Assembly (NCBI GenBank): GCA_965248935.1
Contig: OZ252214.1
Coordinates: forward strand, 4,464,001-4,528,000
Source: G032773895 sp965248935
GTDB lineage: Bacteria > Pseudomonadota > Gammaproteobacteria > Pseudomonadales > Cellvibrionaceae
Direction: 5' to 3'
Length of the DNA stretch: 64,000 nt
This document shows, piece by piece, positions 1 to 7,406 of the stretch. The position numbers and the translations under genes were made by a program. The notes under the pieces were generated by a model. It saw only the letters and a list, made by a program, of their open reading frames with translations, made no database searches and was not told the origin of the DNA. Position 1 is the first letter of the stretch. Each line of letters starts with the position of its first letter.

Positions 1-2
1 CA

Positions 3-1565
3 GTACTTGTTGCGGATACTAGCCTACCGGTTTATATCAACACCCAGGCTATTACTCCGCTGGTATTTACCAATACAGGTGGTGGCGCACTTACCTCGTG
101 CTTAGCGGTTGATGCATTACCCGAAGGTTTGTCCGTTGCGGTATCCACTGATTTAACCACCTGTGAAATTTCAGGTACGCCAACGCAAGTTCTGGCTGGT
201 CTAAACTACACAATTCGAGCCACTAATGACACCGGCTCTAGTGATGCAACCGCCTTTATTGCGGTAGATGATTTAACCTTTATTGACCCTGTGACACTCA
301 CGTTTAGTGGCGCGCTTAGTAATGCCTCCATTGGCTTAGCGCTTAGCTCTGGTATTGCATTGGTCGATTGGAATGATGGCAGCGAGCCTGCACGAATATC
401 CAATCAGAACATGGCATCAATTACATCTGCGGGAAGGGAGGACTACACATACGGTGACGGTGGCGGAACAAGCGTTACTATCAGTTTCTCTGAGGGTATC
501 GACTCTCTAATAGGTATTGATGGCCTTGGTATTGCGTATCAATTTAGTACAGATATACTCAGTGGCGCGAGCAACTTGGTTGTATTGGATTTTGAAAATC
601 CGGCAACAATTAATACGACCTTAGCATCACTCTCGCTCAACCATGCCGCACTAGAAGAATTATATTTGTCACCCGGAATTGGTTTTAGAGGTGATTTAAC
701 TGAGCTACCAGTAGGCCTTCGTAAACTTTTCCTTAATTCTGGTGGGGAAGTCGGTATTACGGGAGACTTGTCTGATTTACCTGCCAGCTTAACCCGGCTT
801 GACATTTACTATGCAAATAATATAAGTGGAGATGTTAGTACACTACCAACAAACCTTTGGCGCCTAGCCGTGTCTGGTAGCTCAAATACAATTTCTGGTG
901 ATGTTGGTACGATTCCAGATCAGGTTACCTCAGTAATACTCGCAGGCAACAATACGCTATCCGGTAATATTGAGACGCTCCATGCAGACGTATCCTGGTT
1001 TCAAGTAGACGGTTTAAATACCATTGGCGGAGATTTGGGTGGACTGAGAAATAATCGGACAATTTATATTGAGGTTGGTGGTAGCAACAGCATTATAGGT
1101 ACTGTTGGGAGTATTCCCACCGCTATTAGGTGGTTAAAATTGGAGGGCGGTAATATGTTAACGGGGAATATCCAAGACATGCATACCGAGTTGAGGTCTT
1201 TTAATATTGCTGGTGCAAATACTATTACTGGGGATCTAGGTTTCATAACCAATTCAAACCTCACTGGACTTCATTTGGGTGGGCAGCATGATATTTCAAC
1301 GTTTTCTGCTGCTGGCGGATGGAACCCGGTAAACCTGGAGCAATTCTCCTTGACTGAAGGTGCGCGGGGAACGGGCTTTACCCAGGCAGATGTTGACTCA
1401 TTGCTAAACTTCTTTAATGGTGTATTGCCTTCTATTGGAATCGGGAGTGGAGCAGTAGCCATAGAGCGCCCTGGAGATAGCCCTCGTTCTAGCGCATCAG
1501 ACGCTGCCGTGATTGGTTTGCAGAACAAAAACTACCAAGTAAGAACGAATATCCCCCCAAGCTAA
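3..1565 (+). CDS. Secreted/surface protein, Ig-like domain plus LRR-like repeats (5' end outside window)
   Basis: The frame is open from the left edge, so the true start lies upstream; the TTG at 129 is only the first start-like codon inside the window. The first ~80 residues resemble a putative Ig (He_PIG) domain, with the pattern TPLVFTNTGGGAL, LPEGLS and C-x-ISGTPT. After a ~100-residue linker come about nine repeats of 22-24 residues (nt ~640-1300) with the core LP-x2-L-x2-L-x-(I/V)-x-G-x-N-x-I-(S/T)-G-(D/N)-(L/V/I). These look like leucine-rich repeats of an extracellular protein. The C-terminus is short, with no sorting signal or membrane anchor visible. A strong hairpin follows the stop. 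Function is unknown; adhesion or ligand binding would fit the architecture. Confidence 0.75.
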   Translation, partial: VLVADTSLPVYINTQAITPLVFTNTGGGALTSCLAVDALPEGLSVAVSTDLTTCEISGTPTQVLAGLNYTIRATNDTGSSDATAFIAVDDLTFIDPVTLTFSGALSNASIGLALSSGIALVDWNDGSEPARISNQNMASITSAGREDYTYGDGGGTSVTISFSEGIDSLIGIDGLGIAYQFSTDILSGASNLVVLDFENPATINTTLASLSLNHAALEELYLSPGIGFRGDLTELPVGLRKLFLNSGGEVGITGDLSDLPASLTRLDIYYANNISGDVSTLPTNLWRLAVSGSSNTISGDVGTIPDQVTSVILAGNNTLSGNIETLHADVSWFQVDGLNTIGGDLGGLRNNRTIYIEVGGSNSIIGTVGSIPTAIRWLKLEGGNMLTGNIQDMHTELRSFNIAGANTITGDLGFITNSNLTGLHLGGQHDISTFSAAGGWNPVNLEQFSLTEGARGTGFTQADVDSLLNFFNGVLPSIGIGSGAVAIERPGDSPRSSASDAAVIGLQNKNYQVRTNIPPS

Positions 1566-1581
1566 AAAAGGCTAAATCAGA

Positions 1582-1713
1582 GGCTAAATCAGACATCCAT
1601 ATTAACGAGCCCCTCAATGTGGGGGCTCAGAAATAGAAGGCTAAATCAGACATCTGGCTAAATCAGACATCCATATTAACAAGCCCCTCAATGTGGGGGT
1701 TCAGAAATAGAAG
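1582..1713. repeat. Two 58-bp direct repeats, each containing a GC-rich hairpin
   Basis: Copies lie at 1582-1639 and 1656-1713 and differ at two positions. Each starts with GGCTAAATCAG and contains a GAGCCCC/GGGGCTC-type stem. The 11-mer GGCTAAATCAG also occurs at 1570 and 1639, so the block is built from nested duplications directly behind the stop codon of the upstream gene. Confidence 0.8.
1607..1628 (+). terminator. Hairpin, probable transcription terminator of the upstream gene
   Basis: A perfect 7-bp stem GAGCCCC / GGGGCTC closes an 8-nt loop, 42 bp after the stop at 1565. No T-run follows, so it is not a canonical intrinsic terminator. A second, slightly imperfect copy lies at 1681-1702. 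Confidence 0.45.
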
Positions 1714-1792
1714 CCTGATTTTGATGTTGTGGTTTACAAGGGTTTAGATCGTAAAATTTGAATCGGATTTCCTGGAATTAGATATTTTAATC

Positions 1793-1918
1793 GTAAACGC
1801 TAAAGCCAATAGTATAAACCCCTACGAGTATTTGAAGCATGTGTTTACAGAATTACCCGATAGGTCGAGAGAGGATGATCTAGCTGATTTATTACCTTGG
1901 AATGTGACATTAAGCTAG
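1793..1918 (+). pseudogene. IS66-family transposase (TnpC), C-terminal remnant
   Basis: The last 41 codons of an IS66 transposase remain, reading AKANSINPYEYLKHVFTELP and ending in LADLLPWNVTLS plus stop. They match the C-terminus of the longer remnant at 45391-46003: over 1805-1941 versus 45890-46026 the two DNAs are the same length with four mismatches. The end of the element follows at 1919-1941 and finishes GGCGTTTAC, so that read inward it starts GTAAACGCC, as IS66 ends do. Everything upstream of codon 1793 is missing. Confidence 0.85.
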
Positions 1919-2059
1919 GGGGTAATTGGTTTGGCGTTTACTGTACGGGTAGTGAGTTTTAGAGGAAAGCGGCTTACCTGATTGGCTAATTAGGATGGTC
2001 TGATTTGATCACGCCATTTTAACATACCGTCCTCGAAAGCCCTGTATCGTGACAGAACC

Positions 2060-5000
2060 TTAATTCAATATAACGGAATTAATAAGGTCTTCGATTTTTT
2101 GAGAAGGACGGGCTGACAATCGTTTATACAGCTGTTGTTGATAGGTGCGGTAAGTGCTAATTGCGATGGCGTTTTCATTTTGAGACAGCAAGAGTTTAAT
2201 TTTTATGTAGTAAGCTGTGTCGGAAAGTTCGTTAATTCGAAATAACTCTTCTGAGATCGAGTAAGCATCACCATAATTTTTCAATTCAATTAGTTCTAAT
2301 CCAAAATGTTCCAGATGTTCAGTATATTTTTGGTTAAGTTTGGCACCGTAAGGCGTTAACCAGTACTCTACGTCGGATTCAACCACAAGGTTTCCCTTAT
2401 AGAGCTCCACTAGAACCTTATTACGTTTAAACTCTTCCTCTAGGGAAAGCTCCTGCGTTTTTAGTGAATGTTCAATAGCCCAGGCGTCTACCCACACTTT
2501 TTTTCTATTTAACAACACATAACCGTTATCCACAATGACAGCTTCTCTACCGATAAGTTTTCTGAGCCGAAGAATTGTTGTTTTAAAGGAATTGTCTGCT
2601 TTGGCGTTGTCCTTGTTGTTCCACAGCGTATCCATAACGGATGTGACTAGGATTGGTTGACCATTTTGTAATACAAGTAATTTGAGTAAACTAATAACTT
2701 TACTGGCAGATTTTTTAGTGGGGGTAACTGATTCGCCATATTTCATAAAGCAAATATCACCCATCAGGTATATTCTAACCGGCCAGGGCCACTTTAAACA
2801 AAGCTGACTTGCCGAGGTGGGTGGCAGGCATTGAAATTGAATCATTTTAGTTACGTGATCTACTTCAATATCGTTTTCCAATGCGGCTTGGTATAACGAA
2901 GATATTACACGGGGTATCAACCCCATAAAATCAAATACAGAAAATTCTCTACACAAGGCGAAAACTCGCCTGAGTGCGGTCATATCCAAATCCAGATTTT
3001 TATCCGTCAAAGATAAGTATACCTGACTAAGAAGTAGCTTAATCGTTGGCATTCTCATGTTTGTAGAATCGCTTAACTTCTCCAGCGCTGATAAATGTTT
3101 TCGAGCTATGTCGAAATTGTTTTCTTCAATTTCTAATGTAATTAAAGGGAATAGTGCATAAACTTGGCCTAAGGTGGCGACTTGTTGCGAGTAGGAAAGA
3201 GATTTTATAAGCTCTGATCGTGCTCTAGAAATGTTACCCTTTCTAAGCTGAAGCCAACCAGAAATATAATAGTAGTAAGCTTTGTCCAAAGTTTTTATTG
3301 GACTAATCTCGTGCTCTAGAATCTGCAGTTGTTCTTCAGCCCTTGCTCGATTGCCGTATAGTAAACCTCCTTGAATACAAATAATTTGAGCCTGAAATTG
3401 CATAATCTTCATGTCCAGCGCACGTGCATCATCCATAGCTGAAAATAGATGTTCGCCATCTTCGGACCGCATGTCGCAGGCCATCGAAGAACCGATACAT
3501 ATTGCGTAGTGGAGAACTACCTTTTCAACGGGGGATATTTTGGCGGATTGGGCATATTCTCTCAATTTGTTGAGAACCAAATGAATTCTTGAATGATCAG
3601 CATTGACGATAGAAAAGCGAACAATGGATGATGCTAGTCGAATACCCAAACTGGACTTTTTAAGCCTAAACAGTACTTCGATAGCACGTTCGTGTAATTT
3701 ATCGTGGTCAATTTGACTCGAAGGTTCCCATTGCATAAGAGCAAGCAATGCTTCAATAACAATGCTCTCGTCCTCTATGTCAACGTTGTTTTCTATGAGT
3801 AATTGAAGTCTCTCGAGATGGTGTACCCAAAACGCAGAAGAAAGGTACTCATCTGCATCATAAATATAGCTTTCAGCGGCAGCAGCGCAGGTGAGGTATT
3901 GTCCTTTAATATCATCGACGACAATAAACAAATTAAGAAGCTCGTGGAGTTGGCTTCTTGATTCGAGTGGGTGAAAAGGAAGCAATGCCTTTGCTTTCCA
4001 ATATTGTAGCCAATTCCTTTCTTGTAATACTGTTGAAGGAATAGGTTCAATCCATCGTGTTAAAGTGTTATGACGACCGGTAGAAAGCAGATAATTGGCA
4101 TTGTTAATACACAAGTCTGCTAGTGCATGCCAATGTTGAGTTAGTGTGAGTAAATTGGCTGCTTCAACTAGCTGGCCGTCTGTTGACATAAGTTGGCTGG
4201 CTAGAAGTATGAAATTGTCGTCCTTAAATTCATTTTTATCCAATAACCTGTTATTCAAATAGTCTCTAAATAAGGGATGAAAACGAAAATTTTTGGTTGT
4301 GTTTCCACGAGATTCTACAAAGTAGTTTTTCCGATATAGGCTGTCTATTAATTCTGAAAATTCATCGAGAGATACACTGCAGAGTTTGGAACCCATTTCC
4401 AAAGTAAAAAACGGAAAGACGCTGACTTTGGATAATAATTTCAATTTAGTTGTTGTTATGTTGCGTGTAATTTCTGCCGAGAAATAGCTGTCTAGTAAAT
4501 CGTGTTCCCAGTTGCAAAAAGCTTGTTCATTCAGTTTGTTGTTTGCGCAGGCATCTCCCATAATAACCATACCAGTTGCCCAACCTTTACTGGAAATTTG
4601 TATTCGGGAAATATCTTCACTATCGGTTACGTTTAAACTTTCGAGGAGTTCTTTTGCTTCAGTCTCTCTAAAAATCAAATCTTGCGATGTGATGAGTTCA
4701 ATTTGTCTATTAACATACATTCGCGAGAAATAAGGTGGAATACCTAGTCGGCTTGCAAAGAATATGCGCCCATGGGCCGGCAAATTTTCCAGCAGAGCTA
4801 AGAAAAGTGAATTGATTTCGTGCTTATCAGGGATTAGATGAAAGTCGTCGAAGACCAAATTAAAGGGTTCCGAGATATTCTTATACATGGTGCTTGCGAA
4901 TTGTCTCGCAAACAGCTCTAGGTCCGCTATTTGAGAATCCCGTAACAATCCTATTAGTTTCTCTTGTGCCGATGTGTCTTTTACAGCATAAGATAGGTAC

Positions 5001-5230
5001 TCAAAAAACCCTCTAGGGTCTAAACTTTCGGACGAAATTTGGTACCAGAAATTTAGCGATTTACTTGCGGTAAAAAAATCCGAGAGTAATGTTGTTTTTC
5101 CATATCCCGGTGGGGCTTGAACCCATTTGATATGAGTGTTGGGACTTTCCAGTCGCTCGATTAAGCGATCACGACGGATTGTGTGGGCGATAAGGGGAAA
5201 GGTGAGCTTGGCGTTTAACGAGTATGTCAT
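2060..5230 (-). CDS. STAND ATPase transcriptional regulator, MalT-like N-terminus with SARP/BTAD-like C-terminus
   Basis: A 1056-residue cytoplasmic protein with no signal peptide. Residues 1-330 form a MalT-type NTPase module with Walker A APPGYGKT at 39-46 and Walker B LVFDD at 125-129. Residues ~340-800 are helical and TPR-like. Residues ~830-920 look like an OmpR-type winged helix (pattern ISLLKLLVLQNG, then FKTTILRLRKLIG and DNGYVL). The last ~110 residues resemble the bacterial transcriptional activator (BTAD) domain of SARP regulators. In this fold class, ligand binding drives ATP-dependent oligomerisation and promoter activation. The gene is divergent from the giant-protein operon, with ~2.2 kb between them. 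The most economical guess is that it activates that operon, but this is inference. No clear ribosome binding site precedes the ATG. Confidence 0.85.
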   Translation of the reverse strand: MTYSLNAKLTFPLIAHTIRRDRLIERLESPNTHIKWVQAPPGYGKTTLLSDFFTASKSLNFWYQISSESLDPRGFFEYLSYAVKDTSAQEKLIGLLRDSQIADLELFARQFASTMYKNISEPFNLVFDDFHLIPDKHEINSLFLALLENLPAHGRIFFASRLGIPPYFSRMYVNRQIELITSQDLIFRETEAKELLESLNVTDSEDISRIQISSKGWATGMVIMGDACANNKLNEQAFCNWEHDLLDSYFSAEITRNITTTKLKLLSKVSVFPFFTLEMGSKLCSVSLDEFSELIDSLYRKNYFVESRGNTTKNFRFHPLFRDYLNNRLLDKNEFKDDNFILLASQLMSTDGQLVEAANLLTLTQHWHALADLCINNANYLLSTGRHNTLTRWIEPIPSTVLQERNWLQYWKAKALLPFHPLESRSQLHELLNLFIVVDDIKGQYLTCAAAAESYIYDADEYLSSAFWVHHLERLQLLIENNVDIEDESIVIEALLALMQWEPSSQIDHDKLHERAIEVLFRLKKSSLGIRLASSIVRFSIVNADHSRIHLVLNKLREYAQSAKISPVEKVVLHYAICIGSSMACDMRSEDGEHLFSAMDDARALDMKIMQFQAQIICIQGGLLYGNRARAEEQLQILEHEISPIKTLDKAYYYYISGWLQLRKGNISRARSELIKSLSYSQQVATLGQVYALFPLITLEIEENNFDIARKHLSALEKLSDSTNMRMPTIKLLLSQVYLSLTDKNLDLDMTALRRVFALCREFSVFDFMGLIPRVISSLYQAALENDIEVDHVTKMIQFQCLPPTSASQLCLKWPWPVRIYLMGDICFMKYGESVTPTKKSASKVISLLKLLVLQNGQPILVTSVMDTLWNNKDNAKADNSFKTTILRLRKLIGREAVIVDNGYVLLNRKKVWVDAWAIEHSLKTQELSLEEEFKRNKVLVELYKGNLVVESDVEYWLTPYGAKLNQKYTEHLEHFGLELIELKNYGDAYSISEELFRINELSDTAYYIKIKLLLSQNENAIAISTYRTYQQQLYKRLSARPSQKIEDLINSVILN

Positions 5231-5530
5231 TTATAAATGGAGTTTATAGTTTGATATAAAGAAGGCAGCATTATTGGTAAAAATAGCAATTGTTGTGAGA
5301 ATAGCTCCATAAGGCTCAAGCTATTCTATTATTGCCAGTCCGCAAAAAAAGAACCATATTCTCAGTAAATGAGAATCGTTTTGATCCCGCTGAATAGGTT
5401 TTGACTTGAATCAATAGCTTGTCATTTTCAAGATGTTAATCCGTTGTAAGGCCCCGTTCAGTATATTTTAGTCTATCAGAGAATCGCCGTGGTCATGACA
5501 CGATTTTGCCCACTAAGGACATGATTTTAA

Positions 5531-5562
5531 AAATCGTACTATGTGTAACTCTATCTGTCACT
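5531..5562. repeat. Diverged 32-bp repeat, copy 1
   Basis: 28 of 32 positions are identical to 6518-6549. The shared core is TGTGTAACyCTATCTGT. Both copies lie in the non-coding interval, in the same orientation and 987 bp apart. Confidence 0.55.
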
Positions 5563-6517
5563 CACGCAGTGTATGATCATGAGTGTATCTAATTGCTTTT
5601 CAAATATTGATACGCCTGCCGTTGTTTGTTTTATACGCGGATTCGCCATTCCAGCATAGAAGGTATTCGGCTTTGGGATTAAAAGAGGACAACCGTTTAA
5701 CTCTATATTCATTAAAAGGGTGGCGCCTCTCGTGCTAGGGAGGAGCTAATGGGAAATTTTGTTCTGTATGTGATCTATCCCATTGTGGGTAGATCGTCGG
5801 GCGGCTATCCAGATATCACAATGAAAATATTTAAAATAGCGCCTAGCGTAAAATCATAAAAATATATCGTTAAAGTGAGAGTTGTTTGTACGATTTTGTT
5901 TCCCAATTGCGGGATATAAAACGATTATAAATCCCGATATAGGGACGGAGTAAAAATAAAATATAGTTGCTTGATTTAATTGACAGTTGGTGGATACCAT
6001 TTAGGTATGGTTTGCAGAATTCCCAGTACTTGAAGTGACTGCGGTACTGACCGAAGAAGCATAAGTTGATAGTGCCTAGGGGCTCTTGCTATCTGTTGTC
6101 GGACATCTAAATTCACGAACTTCAATTCCCTCGTGACTCTATTTTTATCTAATTTGAATAGTGTGGTAGGACCATTTTGATTTCCAGTTTTCGTGCGAGA
6201 GTCGGTGGATTGCCGAGTGAGTAAATTAAAAAAAAGTAAGGCAAATAAGCCGTGCAGCTATATAAGTGTCAGCTTTGATAATCTGCGTTTAGTTCGCGAA
6301 TCAGGGTTTTTAAAATAGGATGGTGAGCTCGAAAATACAATGGTGTTGACGATGTGTTTTTAATTGACATGTTTTTGAATATGTCGTTTGGAACCTTGAG
6401 TAGGTATTGTGTTGCATTATAAAAAACTCAAAAATTATTTGAAAGCGTAGTTTGGCAGTGCATACAAACTTTGGGTGATTGTGTGAGGAATCTTAGACTA
6501 ATATCGAATAACGCGAT

Positions 6518-6549
6518 AAATCGTAGTTTGTGTAACCCTATCTGTAACT
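6518..6549. repeat. Diverged 32-bp repeat, copy 2
   Basis: Partner of 5531-5562 with four mismatches. It lies about 660 bp upstream of the predicted promoter of the giant operon. Confidence 0.55.
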
Positions 6550-7088
6550 TCGGGTGTGTTCTAATTCAATACGTGATTCGACTAGTTGAAGTGGTGGAAT
6601 GGAACCTTTTTTTAGGCTGCGTGAAAAAATGTAAAGGACTTGCATGTCAGAAAGATTAAAACGAATTGGTGCGAATTTTCGTTGGTATGGAAGGTCTTAA
6701 AACGCCGTAACTCGGGTTGATTGTAGGCTGGAAGAGTGAATCGCCTTCCGGAAGACCTAGCTAAATTATCTTGGGCTTTTTTGTTTGTCTATTGGTTTCG
6801 CCCAACGGGATTGTTTTTAGCTAAGCGGTTTTACGCAGGGATGTACTTATGCCGCGAGCGGCCCGAACCAATAGCCTTAAGTTCAAGTAATTCTTTAGAG
6901 GTTTTCCGCTGACTAACTAGCCGAGAGTTCAATAATTATTTTAATTCTCCCGCAACGATTTTTAGTATTGTAGAAGTTGCGTGACCTTGTGAGTTGGTGT
7001 GATCAAAACTGTATTAAGCTGAAAAGTGTGCATAAAAGTCAGTGTGTTAAGTTGTTAATAGAAAAGTAAAACCAAATATTTATTATAT

Positions 7089-7118
7089 GGTTAAGGTTAC
7101 AGTTAAGGTTACAGTTTT
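7089..7118. repeat. Hexameric tandem repeat (GGTTAM-like, five units)
   Basis: Consecutive hexamers read GGTTAA, GGTTAC, AGTTAA, GGTTAC, AGTTTT. They also form an exact 12-bp tandem duplication (GTTAAGGTTACA twice). The block ends about 60 bp upstream of the predicted -35 box, so it may be an operator or a slippage-prone tract. Confidence 0.6.
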
Positions 7119-7140
7119 AATTTTAGTTTTTATCTCTGTT

Positions 7141-7170
7141 GGAATAAATCGAATAGGTGGAATAAAACGA
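7141..7170 (+). promoter_or_regulatory. Candidate activator site: two 12-bp direct repeats
   Basis: GGAATAAATCGA (7141-7152) and GGAATAAAACGA (7159-7170) differ at one base, start 18 bp apart, and end 8 bp before the -35 hexamer at 7179. Direct repeats at this position are typical for activators of the SARP/MalT kind, and such a regulator is encoded divergently. The assignment is inference. Confidence 0.5.
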
Positions 7171-7178
7171 GCGAAGCC

Positions 7179-7207
7179 TTGACAATTTAATTAAAAAAAC
7201 TTATATT
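7179..7207 (+). promoter_or_regulatory. Predicted sigma-70 promoter of the giant operon
   Basis: TTGACA at 7179-7184, a 17-nt spacer and TATATT at 7202-7207 form a near-consensus promoter. A second -10-like TATAAT lies at 7217-7222. Initiation near 7213 would leave a ~195-nt leader before the ATG at 7407. Confidence 0.65.
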
Positions 7208-7299
7208 TTTCGGCGTTATAATTTATTTTGTGTCACAAGAAGTTTCGTGGCGCGAGGCTGACAATAGGAATTTATTTGAGTATTCAACGGAGTGAAGTG

Positions 7300-7377
7300 A
7301 TGGTTCTAGTTTTATCTCTTGCTGTGCCTTTCTTCTTCCAAATCTATCATCTTTTCTGCGGTGTTTTTTCTCGCTAA
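7300..7377 (+). CDS. Possible 25-residue hydrophobic leader peptide
   Basis: A short frame starts with ATG behind GGAGTGAAGTG, so a Shine-Dalgarno GGAG sits about 8 nt upstream. It encodes MVLVLSLAVPFFFQIYHLF then CGVFSR and stops 29 nt before the start of the giant gene. It lies inside the predicted mRNA leader. The giant gene has no clear ribosome binding site of its own, so translational coupling through this frame is possible. It could equally be chance. Confidence 0.3.
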   Translation: MVLVLSLAVPFFFQIYHLFCGVFSR

Positions 7378-7406
7378 ATAAAAACGTAATAATTTTTGGT
7401 GTCACT

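Larger units (their letters stand above)
5231..7088. other. Long non-coding interval between divergent regulator and giant operon
   Basis: About 1.9 kb without a convincing gene. The only open frame of note (6471-6659) starts with TTG, has no ribosome binding site and resembles nothing I know. The DNA is A/T-rich with several short inverted repeats, for example ATTCTC/GAGAAT at 5358-5376, and one diverged 32-bp repeat pair (5531 and 6518). It could hold distal regulatory sites, an unrecognised RNA or decayed sequence. I could not match any riboswitch or tRNA consensus. Confidence 0.6.

Noticed and set aside
6471..6659. 62-codon open frame in the long intergenic region
   Set aside because: TTG start, no ribosome binding site, no recognisable motif; probably chance.
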